The notes: a model not told the origin generated them from the sequence alone. DNA of 64,000 nt from Microbacterium sp. 1.5R (GCF_001889265.1 NZ_CP018151.1:620001-684000), one strand, 5' to 3'. Shown: positions 42,675 through 51,807, counted from the stretch's first letter. Made by a program: numbers and translations.

Positions 42675-44677
42675 GCTCGTCGACAGTGCGCGAGCGGCGC
42701 ACGCGGATCGATCCCGAGACGAGTGACGACGAGCTCGTCCTCGCGACCCGAGCGGGGAACAGCAGTGCGTTCGGTGTGCTGTGGGATCGTCACTCGCCGG
42801 CAGCCCTCCGCGCGGCGCGTTCGATCACGAGCTCGATCGACCCCGAGGATCTCGTCAGTGAGGCGTTCGCCAAGACCTTCAGCGCGATCCGCAATGGCGG
42901 AGGTCCGACGGATGCGTTCCGTCCCTACATCTTCGCGGCCGTGCGCAGCGCGGCCGCCACGTGGGGAGGAAAGCAGAAGGACGTCGTCGCGCTCGAGTAC
43001 ATCGAGGAGCTTCCGACCGAGCACACGGAGGATTCGCTCGACCTGCTCTCTGACAAGGCGCTGCTGACGGTGGCGTTCAAGGACCTCCCCGAACGGTGGC
43101 GCACACTGCTCTGGTACCTCGAGGTCGAGGGCATGAAGCCGCGTGAGATCGCGCCGCTCATGGGCATGACTCCCAACGCCGTCTCGGTGCTGGCGGCCCG
43201 GGCGCGCGAGGGCTTCAAGCTCGCCTGGCTGCAGGCCCACATCAAGGAACCGGGACGTGACCCGGAATGCCGGTGGGTCTGCGCGCGCATCGTGGCGCAG
43301 GGGCGCAGGCGCCATGTGGCGCGTGCCGACCGAGCGCGATTCGACGCGCACCTGGAGCGCTGCCAGCGGTGCACGATGGCGAGCGCCGAGATCGAGCAGG
43401 CGTCATCGAAGCTGCGCGCCGTGCTGCTTCCCGTGATCATCGGCGGACCGGCGGCGTTAGCCTATTCGGCCGGATCTCCTGCGCCTGCGACGGCTGCGTC
43501 TGCGCCGGCCTGGATGCCCAGGGGTACCGCTCGGTGGCTGGTCGTCGGCGGATCCGTCGCGGCAGCCGGGGCCGTCGTCGCGGTCGCAGCGGTGGCCGCA
43601 CAGCTGGCGCCCGTGGGCGCGCCGAACGCCGAGGAGTCGTCGACACCGTCGTCCGCGCTCGTCGTCGCATCTCCGGCGCCGATCATGTCGCCCGAATCGA
43701 CGGCGGTCCCGAGCCCGATCGCGCCGGCGGAGGAGGCCGAGACGGGTGTCGACCCGCAGACGCCCGTGACCGTTCCCGAGGAGCACGCCGGCCCCGAGGT
43801 CGTCATCGACCCGATCATCGTGGTTCCCCCGGTGGTCGACCCGTCCGTGGTCGCGCCTCCCGCCGGCGGCCCCTCGGTCATCGCGCCTCCCGTCGTGAAG
43901 GCGCCGGTCGTCGACTCTCCGGTGGTCGAGCCTCCTGTCGTCGACCCTCCGGTGGTCGACCCTCCGGTGGTCGACCCTCCGGTGGTTGACCCTCCTGTCG
44001 TCGACCCGCCGGTGGTCGACCCTCCTGTCGTCGACCCTCCGGTGATCGAGCCCCCGGTGGTCGAGCCGCCGGTGGTCGACCCTCCCGTGATCGACCCTCC
44101 GGTCATCGAGCCTCCCGTCGTCGAGCCGGTGACGATGGACTGGAGCATCCTGCCGGGGACGACTGTTCCCCCGACCATCACCGGCACGGGAACTCCGGGA
44201 GCAGCGGTGCAGATCATCGACGAGACCGGCCTCGTGATCGCCTCCACCCTCGTCGGTCCTGACGGAGATTTCTCGGTGCGCCCCGATGTCGACACGCTTC
44301 ACCAGGGCATGTCGATCTCGATGCGCCACACATCCCGGACCACCGGCGTGCGGACGGTGAGTGATCCGACGGGGCGCCTCTACTTCCCGGTCCCGGGGCT
44401 CGCCGAAGACTCGGACGGTGCGATCTCCCGCGTCGACTCCGACGGCGACGGGCGACGGGATGACCTCTCGCTCGACGTCCGCGGCGTCGCCGGCTCGACG
44501 GCATCCGTGTCCCTGGACGGGGAGACGGCGTCGCTCGCGCTGCTCGACGACTCCTCGACCATCGTGTCGTTCGTCGACATCCGGCCCGGGCTCCATCGGA
44601 TCACCCTGCGCTACGTCGACCCGGCGACGGGGATCCTCGGCATCTCGGACACGGACTACATCCTCGTCGTTCCCTGA
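42671..44677 (+). CDS. Membrane-anchored ECF sigma factor fused to zinc-finger anti-sigma, transmembrane helix, PVVDP stalk and extracellular Ig-like domain
   Basis: A 668-residue paralogue of the 39027-40925 product with the same order of parts. Sigma2 is at about 30-100 ([11 protein letters not shown]) and sigma4 at about 133-190 ([25 protein letters not shown]). Zinc-type Cys200, Cys204, His227, Cys231 and Cys234 follow, then a membrane helix at about 288-311. A stalk contains fifteen PVVDP-like pentapeptides (412-486). A Big-type Ig domain ([18 protein letters not shown], about 496-560) and a further beta domain end the protein. The stalk should span the cell wall. The start has no ribosome site and overlaps a leader peptide. 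Confidence 0.8.
   Translation: MSSSTVRERRTRIDPETSDDELVLATRAGNSSAFGVLWDRHSPAALRAARSITSSIDPEDLVSEAFAKTFSAIRNGGGPTDAFRPYIFAAVRSAAATWGGKQKDVVALEYIEELPTEHTEDSLDLLSDKALLTVAFKDLPERWRTLLWYLEVEGMKPREIAPLMGMTPNAVSVLAARAREGFKLAWLQAHIKEPGRDPECRWVCARIVAQGRRRHVARADRARFDAHLERCQRCTMASAEIEQASSKLRAVLLPVIIGGPAALAYSAGSPAPATAASAPAWMPRGTARWLVVGGSVAAAGAVVAVAAVAAQLAPVGAPNAEESSTPSSALVVASPAPIMSPESTAVPSPIAPAEEAETGVDPQTPVTVPEEHAGPEVVIDPIIVVPPVVDPSVVAPPAGGPSVIAPPVVKAPVVDSPVVEPPVVDPPVVDPPVVDPPVVDPPVVDPPVVDPPVVDPPVIEPPVVEPPVVDPPVIDPPVIEPPVVEPVTMDWSILPGTTVPPTITGTGTPGAAVQIIDETGLVIASTLVGPDGDFSVRPDVDTLHQGMSISMRHTSRTTGVRTVSDPTGRLYFPVPGLAEDSDGAISRVDSDGDGRRDDLSLDVRGVAGSTASVSLDGETASLALLDDSSTIVSFVDIRPGLHRITLRYVDPATGILGISDTDYILVVP
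43904..44128 (+). repeat. Fifteen in-frame 15-bp repeats encoding PVVDP-type pentapeptides
   Basis: 225 bases made of 15-base units such as CCGGTGGTCGACCCT. Seven consecutive units read PVVDP; outer ones vary to PVVEP, PVIDP or PVIEP. The period is a whole number of codons, so the copy number can change without frameshift and would alter stalk length. Confidence 0.9.
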
Positions 44678-44691
44678 CCGTCGCCCCGTGT

Positions 44692-44714
44692 GCGCAGGGC
44701 CCCGCGGGGTGCGC
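44692..44714 (+). terminator. GC-rich hairpin after the second sigma-fusion gene
   Basis: GCGCA (44692-44696) pairs with TGCGC (44710-44714) around the palindrome CCCCGCGGGG (44700-44709). It lies 15 bases after the sigma-fusion stop and 20 bases before the sufS start; no U-run. Confidence 0.4.
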
Positions 44715-44733
44715 CAGATGAGAAGCTAGAAGG

Positions 44734-46056
44734 ATGAGCATCTCCCGCGAATCCGACGTGATCGCCCCGACCGGGGGCGGCCCGCTGACCGATGTCGAGG
44801 TGAGGCGACTCCGCGAGGACTTCCCGATCCTGCGCTCCGAGGTCAACGGGCACCCGCTCGTGTATCTGGATTCGGGTGCGACGTCGCAGCGTCCGCTCGC
44901 CGTGCTCGACGCCGAACGCGAGTTCGCCACCACCCTCAACGCGGCCGTTCACCGTGGTGCGCACACTCTCGCGGCCGAGGCCACCGAGGTGTTCGAGGAC
45001 GCTCGGGCCGCCGTCGCGCGGTTCGTGGGTGCCGACGAGGGCGAGATCGTGTGGACGTCGAACGCCACCGAGGCGCTCAACCTCATCGCGTATTCGATCT
45101 CGAACGCCTCGCTCGGCCGCGGGGGAGCGGCAGCCGAGCGCCTGCGTCTGCGCGAGGGCGACGAGATCGTCACGACCGAGATGGAGCATCACGCCAACCT
45201 CATCCCGTGGCAGGAGCTCGCGGCCCGCACAGGAGCGACCCTGCGGGTCATCCCGCTCGACGACGACGGTGCCCTCCGGCTCGACGCCGCCGCAGATCTC
45301 ATCACCGACCGCACGAAGCTCATCGCCGTCACGCATGTGTCGAACGTGCTCGGCGTCATCAATCCGATCGAGCATCTTGTGGCGCGTGCGCGCGCCGTCG
45401 GCGCGCTCGTCGTGCTCGACGCCTGCCAGTCGGCACCCCATCTGCCGCTGGATGTCCGCGCACTCGACGTCGACTTCGCCGTGGTGTCCGGTCACAAGAT
45501 GCTCGGGCCGACGGGGATCGGCGCGCTCTACGGGCGGCGCGAGCTGCTCGAGGCCATGCCGCCGTTCCTGACGGGTGGATCGATGATCACCACCGTCACC
45601 ACGACGGAGGCGGAATACCTGCCGCCGCCGCAGCGGTTCGAAGCCGGCACCCAGCGGGTGTCCCAGGCGGTCGCGCTCGCCGCGGCGATCGACTATCTGA
45701 CGGCGGTGGGGATGCCGCGCATCGCGGCGCACGAGGCTGCATTCGGCGCGCGACTCGTCGAGGGGCTCACGGCCATCGATGGGGTGCGCGTGCTCGGTGC
45801 CGGCATCGATCTGCCGCGTGTGGGCCTCGCGAGCTTCGACGTCGAGGGCATCCACTCGCACGATGTCGGGCAGTTCCTGGATGATCGCGGCATCGCGGTG
45901 CGTGTCGGACACCACTGCGCACAGCCGCTGCATCGTCGCCTCGGCGTCACCTCATCGACGAGGGCCAGCACGTACCTGTACACGACCGATGACGAGATCG
46001 ACGCCGTGATCGACGGCGTCCAGGGTGCGATCGACTTCTTCCGGAGGGGCGCATGA
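44734..46056 (+). CDS. sufS: Cysteine desulfurase SufS
   Basis: A 440-residue type II cysteine desulfurase. It takes sulfur from L-cysteine as a persulfide for Fe-S cluster assembly. The PLP lysine is Lys255 in VSGHKMLGPTG, the active-site cysteine Cys395 in RVGHHCAQPLHR, and the PLP-site His in TEMEHHANLIPW. The N-terminal ~20 residues are extra compared with many SufS. It overlaps sufU by 4 bases. The rest of the suf operon (sufB, sufC, sufD) is not here, so it must lie elsewhere or this pair has moved away. Confidence 0.93.
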   Translation: MSISRESDVIAPTGGGPLTDVEVRRLREDFPILRSEVNGHPLVYLDSGATSQRPLAVLDAEREFATTLNAAVHRGAHTLAAEATEVFEDARAAVARFVGADEGEIVWTSNATEALNLIAYSISNASLGRGGAAAERLRLREGDEIVTTEMEHHANLIPWQELAARTGATLRVIPLDDDGALRLDAAADLITDRTKLIAVTHVSNVLGVINPIEHLVARARAVGALVVLDACQSAPHLPLDVRALDVDFAVVSGHKMLGPTGIGALYGRRELLEAMPPFLTGGSMITTVTTTEAEYLPPPQRFEAGTQRVSQAVALAAAIDYLTAVGMPRIAAHEAAFGARLVEGLTAIDGVRVLGAGIDLPRVGLASFDVEGIHSHDVGQFLDDRGIAVRVGHHCAQPLHRRLGVTSSTRASTYLYTTDDEIDAVIDGVQGAIDFFRRGA

Positions 46057-46487
46057 GCGACCTGCAGAACCTGTATCAAGAGCTCATCCTCGATCACTCC
46101 CGCACCCCGCACGGGTTCGGGCTCCGGGGTGAGATCGCCGCGCAGTCGCACCAGGTGAACCCGACCTGCGGTGACGAGGTGACTCTGCAGGTGCACCGCG
46201 GCGCCGACGGCGGCATCGAGGCGATCGCGTGGGAAGGACACGGATGCGCCATCTCGCAGGCATCCGCGTCGCTGCTCGCCGAGCTCGCCGAGGGGCTCAC
46301 GGTCGACGAGCTCGAGATCCGCATCGCCGCGTTCCGCGAGGCGATGCGTTCGCGCGGCAAGATCGAACCGGATGAAGAGCTGCTCGGCGATGCGGCTGCT
46401 CTCGGGGGCGTCTCGCGATACGTGGCACGGGTGAAGTGCGCCATGCTCGCCTGGGTCGCTGCGGAGGATGCACTCCACAAGTCCTGA
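46053..46487 (+). CDS. sufU: SufU zinc-dependent sulfurtransferase
   Basis: A 144-residue SufU protein. It accepts persulfide sulfur from SufS through a zinc site. The zinc ligands are Cys39 and Asp41 (NPTCGDEV), Cys65 (GHGCAISQAS) and Cys129 (VKCAMLAW). The insert between the first and third conserved parts, typical of SufU rather than IscU, is present. Translation is coupled to sufS by an ATGA overlap. Confidence 0.93.
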   Translation: MSDLQNLYQELILDHSRTPHGFGLRGEIAAQSHQVNPTCGDEVTLQVHRGADGGIEAIAWEGHGCAISQASASLLAELAEGLTVDELEIRIAAFREAMRSRGKIEPDEELLGDAAALGGVSRYVARVKCAMLAWVAAEDALHKS

Positions 46488-46518
46488 GCACCGAGGCGAT
46501 GCGGTGCAGGATGGAACC

Positions 46519-47466
46519 ATGCCTCTTGAACTGACTCCTCTCACCGCAGACGCCTTCGACGACTGGCGCGAGGCCACGAGAGCACGACTCGTGTCGCTGC
46601 GGCAGGAGTCCGGGATGCACGTCGGCGACGATGCCGTCTCGCACGTGGACGCCGTGCTCGACGAGCTGCTCCCCGCAGGGCACGACACCGAGACCTCGCT
46701 CATCCTCACGATCGATGACGGCGACGCCCGGATCGGCACCGTCTGGCTCGCCGCGAACAACGGCGTGCTGTTCATCGTCGATCTCGCGTTCGCGACCGAG
46801 CCGAGTGGCCGACAGCTCGACGGCCTCCTCGACGAGCTGACGACGCTCGCGCGGAGGCAGCAGGTCGGTCGTCTGAGTGTCGCCCTGCATTCGTCCGACA
46901 CCGCTGGTCGCGGTTTCGTCGAGGGGCGGGGATTCGAGGTCGCGTCGATCCAGATGCTTCTCGAACCGCTGCCGTCTCGGGCGGCACAGCCGTCAGACGG
47001 CGCGTTCGTCGTGGCGCCGATGACCCCGGAGCGCTTCGCGAGCTTCGCTGCCGCGTCCGAGGCGGCCTTCGCGGAAGACCTGGTGGCATCCGGTCGGTAT
47101 TCGGCGGAGGATGCCGTCGTCGAGTCGCACCGGCAGATGGAGCTCGAGCTGCCGGACGGCATCGATTCGGAGGGGCAGGAGCTGTTCACCGCCCATGTGG
47201 ACGGCATCGAGGTCGGGGTGCTGTGGATCGGCGTCCGTCGGCGAGGAGGGCGCCCGCACGGGTTCATCCTCGACATCGAGATCGCCGAGGACCAGCGCCG
47301 CAAGGGCTATGGTCGTGATCTCATGCTCGCGGCCGAGCGCGAGGCCGCACGACTCGGTGCGGACTCGATCGGGCTGCATGTCTTCGGTTTCAACGCATCG
47401 GCGATCCGTCTCTACGAGAGCCTCGGCTACCGCCGGGTCGAGGAGCGCTTCCTGCTCACGGTGTGA
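46519..47466 (+). CDS. GNAT acetyltransferase with two GNAT domains
   Basis: A 315-residue protein with an N-terminal degenerate GNAT-like half (about 1-150) and a C-terminal complete GNAT domain (about 165-315). The acetyl-CoA motif is EDQRRKGYGRDLML and the end segment is GLHVFGFNASAIRLYESLGY. Two-domain GNATs in Actinobacteria include mycothiol synthase-like and antibiotic-modifying enzymes; this one lacks clear specificity motifs. The start at 46519 is the first ATG of the conserved N-terminus. Target unknown. Confidence 0.82.
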   Translation: MPLELTPLTADAFDDWREATRARLVSLRQESGMHVGDDAVSHVDAVLDELLPAGHDTETSLILTIDDGDARIGTVWLAANNGVLFIVDLAFATEPSGRQLDGLLDELTTLARRQQVGRLSVALHSSDTAGRGFVEGRGFEVASIQMLLEPLPSRAAQPSDGAFVVAPMTPERFASFAAASEAAFAEDLVASGRYSAEDAVVESHRQMELELPDGIDSEGQELFTAHVDGIEVGVLWIGVRRRGGRPHGFILDIEIAEDQRRKGYGRDLMLAAEREAARLGADSIGLHVFGFNASAIRLYESLGYRRVEERFLLTV

Positions 47467-47522
47467 TCGCGACACGCGGGGTCGCGCGGGAATAGCGGCG
47501 CGGGGCGGGCGTTGGGCTCCAC

Positions 47523-48164
47523 ATGACTACTCTCGGAATCATCGGTGCAGGACACATCGGCAGCCAGATCGCACGGGTCGCCGTGGCGAACGGCTACGAC
47601 GTGGTGATCGCGAACTCCCGTGGACCGGAGACGCTCTCGGATCTCGTCGCAGAACTCGGCGATCGAGCGACTGCCGCAACCGCGGTGGATGCGGCTGCGG
47701 CCGGAGACGCCGTGGTCGTCACCGTCCCCCTGGGCAAGATCGACGAGCTGCCGGTCGAGCAGCTCGCGGGCAAGATCGTGCTCGACACGAACAACTACTA
47801 CTTCGAGCGCGATGGGCACATCGAGGCCCTCGACCGCGGCGAGACCACCACATCGGAGCTTCTGCAGGCGCAGCTGCCGACGTCGCGCATCGCCAAGGCG
47901 TTCAACCACATCCTCGCGGCCGACATCACGACCGACGGATCGCCCGCGGGCACACCCGATCGACGCGCCCTCGCCACAGCGGGCGATGACGTCGAGGCCG
48001 TCGCCTTCGTCACCCGCTTCTACGACGAGGCCGGCTTCGACACGGTCAACGTCGGACCCCTCAGTGAGTCCTGGAGGGTCGAGCGCGATCGCCCGGCATA
48101 CGTCGTGCGCCAGAACGCGGACGAACTGACGGCGAACCTCGCGATCGCCAACCGTCTGCCCTGA
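47523..48164 (+). CDS. NADPH:F420 oxidoreductase-like protein
   Basis: A 213-residue protein with an N-terminal Rossmann motif GIIGAGHIGSQIARVAVANGYDVVIANSRGPE, matching the NADP-binding part of F420H2:NADP oxidoreductases and proC-like proteins. The ending VERDRPAYVVRQNADEL is typical of the actinobacterial group. Whether it uses F420 or another partner cannot be told. It is followed by a clear terminator. Confidence 0.78.
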   Translation: MTTLGIIGAGHIGSQIARVAVANGYDVVIANSRGPETLSDLVAELGDRATAATAVDAAAAGDAVVVTVPLGKIDELPVEQLAGKIVLDTNNYYFERDGHIEALDRGETTTSELLQAQLPTSRIAKAFNHILAADITTDGSPAGTPDRRALATAGDDVEAVAFVTRFYDEAGFDTVNVGPLSESWRVERDRPAYVVRQNADELTANLAIANRLP

Positions 48165-48175
48165 CGACACGGACG

Positions 48176-48210
48176 AGGGGAGCGGATGCCGAGGCATTCG
48201 CTCCCCTTTT
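48176..48210 (+). terminator. Rho-independent terminator after the F420-reductase-like gene
   Basis: GGGGAGCG (48177-48184) pairs with CGCTCCCC (48199-48206). An inner ATGCC/GGCAT stem extends it, and TTTT follows directly. Confidence 0.88.
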
Positions 48211-48267
48211 CTCTGTCCGCCCCCGATGAAGCACCCGTAACATATGCGCCGCGTTGGGATACCAAAC

Positions 48268-48296
48268 TTGTCGGGCGGTTCTCCGAGTGAGACAAT
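48268..48296 (+). promoter_or_regulatory. Leaderless promoter of the GntR gene
   Basis: TTGTCG (48268-48273) and GACAAT (48291-48296) are 17 bases apart; GACAAT ends 6 bases before the ATG at 48303. Confidence 0.55.
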
Positions 48297-48302
48297 TCGG
48301 TC

Positions 48303-48953
48303 ATGGCGGGGGTGGGGACTACCGGCGAACTCGAGTCGGTGCGGGTGACGCGCGTTCTTCGCGATGACATCGTGCTCGGTCGGCGCGCCCCCGGTTCCCG
48401 GCTGGTCGAACGAGATATCGCGGCCGAGCTCAACGTCTCGCGGCTTCCGGTGCGCGAGGCCATCCGCACTCTCGTCGGCGAGGGAGTGGTCGTCGCACGC
48501 CCGCGGACCTGGGCAGTCGTGCGGGAGTTCACGCATCGGGACATCCGGGATTTCGGGGAGGTCCGCGAGGCGATCGAGACCCTGATCTTCGTCTTCGCCG
48601 CCGAACGTCACACCGACGAGGGGATCGCGCGGCTTCGAGCGGCCTATGAGCGCGAATTCGCCGCAGCATCCGCGGGCGAGATCGAGGCAGCGCGGATCGC
48701 TGCGGGCGAGTTCCACGAGATCTCGGCCGAGCTCGCCGGCAACGAGATGCTGGGCGAGCTCATCGCGGTGTTCGTCACACGGCTGCGCTGGCTCTTCGGG
48801 CAGCACGACGATCTGCTCGCGATGGCCGAGGAGCATCGGCTGATCCTCGAAGCGGTCGCCGCACGTGACACGGACGCCCTGCGCGTGATGGTCCCGCGCC
48901 ATCTGGCCAGCGGGCAGGAAGCCGCCGAGCGACGCCTCAGCGACCAGGCATAG
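48303..48953 (+). CDS. GntR-family regulator (FCD type)
   Basis: A 216-residue regulator. The GntR winged helix has LRDDIVLGRRAPGSRLVERDIAAELNVSRLPVREAI (about residues 19-55). The FCD effector domain shows an Asp/His metal-site pattern in EFHEISAELAGN and EEHRLILEAV. Such proteins sense organic acids. It is probably leaderless. Neighbours give no hint of the regulated pathway. Confidence 0.87.
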   Translation: MAGVGTTGELESVRVTRVLRDDIVLGRRAPGSRLVERDIAAELNVSRLPVREAIRTLVGEGVVVARPRTWAVVREFTHRDIRDFGEVREAIETLIFVFAAERHTDEGIARLRAAYEREFAAASAGEIEAARIAAGEFHEISAELAGNEMLGELIAVFVTRLRWLFGQHDDLLAMAEEHRLILEAVAARDTDALRVMVPRHLASGQEAAERRLSDQA

Positions 48954-49104
48954 TCGATCTGATCGGCCCGGCCCGGCGTGCCGCGCGAACGCAGCGCACG
49001 ACCGCGCCGCGCGGCCGACCACCGACCGGCCTGGAGAGCGGTCTCCCGCGGGGATATATTGGCCATACGGAATGGTTCCGGAGAGTCGTGTCCTGGGGAG
49101 CGAT

Positions 49105-49350
49105 ATGAGAGGCGTCGCCGTCGTCGCGGGGGGACTGCTGCTCCTCGGCGGAACGGTGCTCATCGCTGTCGCGGATCAGCAGCGTGTGGATGCCCTCGCC
49201 GAGGCGAGGGCGGCTGTCGTCCAGGCGGAAGAGCGGCTCGAGCTCGCGCGCGAGGTGAACCTCCGTCTTGCCGAGCAGCTGACGGCACTGCGCACCACCA
49301 TCGCCGAACAGGAGACGCTGCTCACCGACACCTCCGGGTTCCTGCCGTGA
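49105..49350 (+). CDS. Small membrane-anchored coiled-coil protein
   Basis: An 81-residue protein with one membrane helix (about 3-23) and a heptad-like helical region (about 24-74; ARAAVVQAEERLELAREVN). The ATG at 49105 has GGGAG 6 bases upstream; an earlier in-frame start at 49072 lacks one. TATATT at 49055-49060 may be its -10. It lies 10 bases before the secreted HExxH protein and is probably co-transcribed. Family not recognised. It could act as a membrane tether or partner. Confidence 0.6.
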   Translation: MRGVAVVAGGLLLLGGTVLIAVADQQRVDALAEARAAVVQAEERLELAREVNLRLAEQLTALRTTIAEQETLLTDTSGFLP

Positions 49351-49360
49351 GGCGAACGCT

Positions 49361-50224
49361 GTGATCCGGCGGTTCCTCTCCGTCACGATCGTCGCAGCAG
49401 TGATGCTGACTGCGGGCGTCGTCGGTCGCGCCGCGGCCCTGGACGAGGACAGGGCAGAGGCGATCGCCGAGCTGCAGTCGCTGGCGCAGTCGATCCGTAC
49501 GGCGGAGATGCGCACGGACCACCTCGACGGATCGATCGCGATCGCCGAGAAGGACACCGCCGCACGAGCCGCAGTCCTCGAGGTGCGGCCCGCTTTCGTC
49601 GACGAGATCGCGGCGCTGACTGCGGCGATCGAGGGAGCAGCCGGCAAGGTCGACACCTCGGCACACAGGGCCTCCGCGCAGTCGGCCCAGCAGTCCGTGC
49701 TCGACGAGCGCAAGAACCCGGCGACCGTGGTCGCCGCCACCGCCACCGTGCATGCCCTCATCGACAAGGTGGGTCAGGACATCGGCAGCTGGGAGACGGC
49801 GCAGTACGCCGCTCCCTCGGGCCCCGCGTGGGCATCGAGCGGTCCGGACGGGTACGCGCGCGTGCGTGCCGCTCTCGACCAGGTCGGCGGCGGGGGAGTC
49901 GGGCTCTACGAATCGGCTTCCTGTGCGGGAGGGACCGCGCCGGCGTGCGCGAACAGCGGCGGCTTCATCAAGTACCGCGCCGACATCGTCGACTGGAGTG
50001 CCGACCGACTGAACTGGGCGATGGCGCATGAGCTGGCGCACATCTACCAATTCCGGGTGTGGGGCGCCCTGACGTCGTCAGATGCCTACTACTCCGCGTT
50101 CGGAGGAGACGCCGAGTTCCTTGCGAACTGCATGGCGGCGGTTCGCGGATATCCGGGATCTGTCGGGTGCGACGCCGACCAGCAGGCGTGGGCGTCCGGG
50201 ATCTGGGTCGGCGCAGTCGGCTGA
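49361..50224 (+). CDS. Secreted HExxH-motif protein (putative zinc peptidase)
   Basis: A 287-residue secreted protein with a GTG start and a signal peptide to about residue 26 (GRAAA). A helical N-terminal part (about 30-150) resembles the coiled coil of the preceding small protein. The C-terminal domain has HELAH at 223-227 and Glu252 in DAEFLAN, 24 residues later, which could be the third zinc ligand of a gluzincin-like site. Four cysteines (188, 196, 257, 270) could form two disulfides. No known peptidase family was recognised. Substrate unknown. Confidence 0.65.
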   Translation: MIRRFLSVTIVAAVMLTAGVVGRAAALDEDRAEAIAELQSLAQSIRTAEMRTDHLDGSIAIAEKDTAARAAVLEVRPAFVDEIAALTAAIEGAAGKVDTSAHRASAQSAQQSVLDERKNPATVVAATATVHALIDKVGQDIGSWETAQYAAPSGPAWASSGPDGYARVRAALDQVGGGGVGLYESASCAGGTAPACANSGGFIKYRADIVDWSADRLNWAMAHELAHIYQFRVWGALTSSDAYYSAFGGDAEFLANCMAAVRGYPGSVGCDADQQAWASGIWVGAVG

Positions 50225-50225
50225 C

Positions 50226-51065
50226 TCAGGCGATCGGCGTCGTCGTGTCGATGGCCTCGCGCAGGGGACGCCGCATGACCCGCCAGTAGCTCGACGGGGC
50301 GACGCGGGTGAGCACATCGATCAGTCGCGCCTCGCGTCCGACCATCGTGCGGGCGCGGCGACGTTCGGTCGCGCGCACGATCAGCGCCGCGGCATCCGCG
50401 GGCTCCGTGTGGTACATCGCCGCCTGGGCAGCCGCGGCTCGCGCGGCGACGGCCGGCTCGATCGCCGCGGCATACCGTCCGTGCAGGATGATGCCCGTGC
50501 GCACGCCGGCGGGATACACCGCTCCCACCGTCACCGAGGTGCCGTCGAGTTCGTGGCGCAGGGCCTCGGAGAACGCGCGCACCGCGAACTTGCTCAGGGA
50601 GTAGGGGATGCGTCCCGCGGGGGCTGCCAGCGCGTAGACGCTGGCGAGGTGAGTGATGTGGGCGGCCGGCGCCGCGCGCAGGGCGGGGAGCAGCGCCTTC
50701 GTGATCGACACCGTGCCCCAGAGGTTCACATCCGTCAGCCAGCGCATCTCCTCCATGGTCAGCTGGTCGAGGTCTCCGAGCATCGACGAGCCCGCGCACG
50801 TGATCAGAGCATTCACCCTGGGGTGCGCCGCGGTGATCTCCGAGGCCGTGGCGAAGACGGCGTCGTCGTCGCGGAGATCGACCACATGGGTGGTGACGAT
50901 GGCGCCCGTGAGCTCGGCGGCGATGGCTGCGAGGCCGTCGGCGTTGTGGTCGATGAGCGCCAGATGCACGCGTCGGCGAGCGAGCAGCCGGGCGATGTCG
51001 GCACCCATCCCGCTCGCAGCGCCCGTGATGACCGTCGTGCTTCCGGTGAGCGTGAGACGCTTCAT
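50226..51065 (-). CDS. Short-chain dehydrogenase/reductase
   Basis: A 279-residue classical SDR with cofactor motif TGAASGMG near residue 15, LITCAGS (NAG-like) near 87, catalytic Ser in LASVYAL and YSLSK near residue 159. The extended C-terminal ~60 residues occur in the group sometimes linked to lipid metabolism. The start has AGGAGG upstream. The gene is convergent with the secreted HExxH gene, with one base between stops. Substrate unknown. Confidence 0.85.
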   Translation of the reverse strand: MKRLTLTGSTTVITGAASGMGADIARLLARRRVHLALIDHNADGLAAIAAELTGAIVTTHVVDLRDDDAVFATASEITAAHPRVNALITCAGSSMLGDLDQLTMEEMRWLTDVNLWGTVSITKALLPALRAAPAAHITHLASVYALAAPAGRIPYSLSKFAVRAFSEALRHELDGTSVTVGAVYPAGVRTGIILHGRYAAAIEPAVAARAAAAQAAMYHTEPADAAALIVRATERRRARTMVGREARLIDVLTRVAPSSYWRVMRRPLREAIDTTTPIA

Positions 51066-51193
51066 CGCATCCCTCCTGGCGGCGATCGGGAGAGCAGCCG
51101 GTCGTGGAGTGGGTCGGAGAGACCCGATTCCGATCCATTCTGGCCCACTGCATCCCCGAGCGATACCGGTACTCTCGAAGGGAGGAGGTAGGG

Positions 51194-51775
51194 GTGGGAC
51201 GAACAGCGGATGCCATCGCCGAAGGCGTTGCGATCGCGACCGCTGCGGCGCGCCTCGCCGTGAAGAATCACATCCTCATCGGCACGATCGCCGAGAACGG
51301 CGTCTTCGACACGGACAAGTACGTCGCCGATGCGCGGGAAGCGCTGCGGGCGATGGCCGAGGAGTCCGAAGAGGTCGAGCGCAACCTGACCGAGCTGCGC
51401 AAACGCGCTCGCGGTCGCCATTCCGACCCCTCGGGAACCCATGACTACCGGGACCGCGACGTGCGCAACCTGCGTCGGAGGGCCAAGCAGTCGCACGGGG
51501 TCGCGACCAAGCTGCGCGACATGATGGAGGACGAGGCCGCCCTGCGCGTCATCGTCGAAGAGGCGCGCGAAGGCGCCTGGGCCGACGTGCGGCACAACCT
51601 CGATCGTCGGCTGCGCGTCGAGGGCATGCGACCCGATCAGGACCCCGATTACGACCGGATGCGCGAGGCGCGGATGCAGGCGCTGCGACTCGTCGACCTG
51701 CAGGCGCTGTCGTCTCTGCAGCGTGCGAAAGCGAAGCGGAAGAACAAGCAGAACACGCCCGACAGTGACGAGTGA
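51194..51775 (+). CDS. Conserved hypothetical, charged helical protein
   Basis: A 193-residue protein with a GTG start after AGGAGG. After a short alanine-rich start it is very rich in Arg, Asp and Glu and predicted helical (DYRDRDVRNLRRRAKQSHG, RHNLDRRLRVEG). It ends in a lysine-rich tail. No transmembrane segment or enzymatic motif. I do not recognise the family. It directly precedes tRNA-Arg. Confidence 0.65.
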   Translation: MGRTADAIAEGVAIATAAARLAVKNHILIGTIAENGVFDTDKYVADAREALRAMAEESEEVERNLTELRKRARGRHSDPSGTHDYRDRDVRNLRRRAKQSHGVATKLRDMMEDEAALRVIVEEAREGAWADVRHNLDRRLRVEGMRPDQDPDYDRMREARMQALRLVDLQALSSLQRAKAKRKNKQNTPDSDE

Positions 51776-51807
51776 GCGCTCGTTTCGCTTTCGCGTCTCG
51801 TCTGTTG

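Noticed and set aside
43904..44128. Repeat block considered as a CRISPR array or minisatellite
   Set aside because: Units are contiguous 15-mers without spacers, in frame within a coding sequence, and encode a regular proline stalk.
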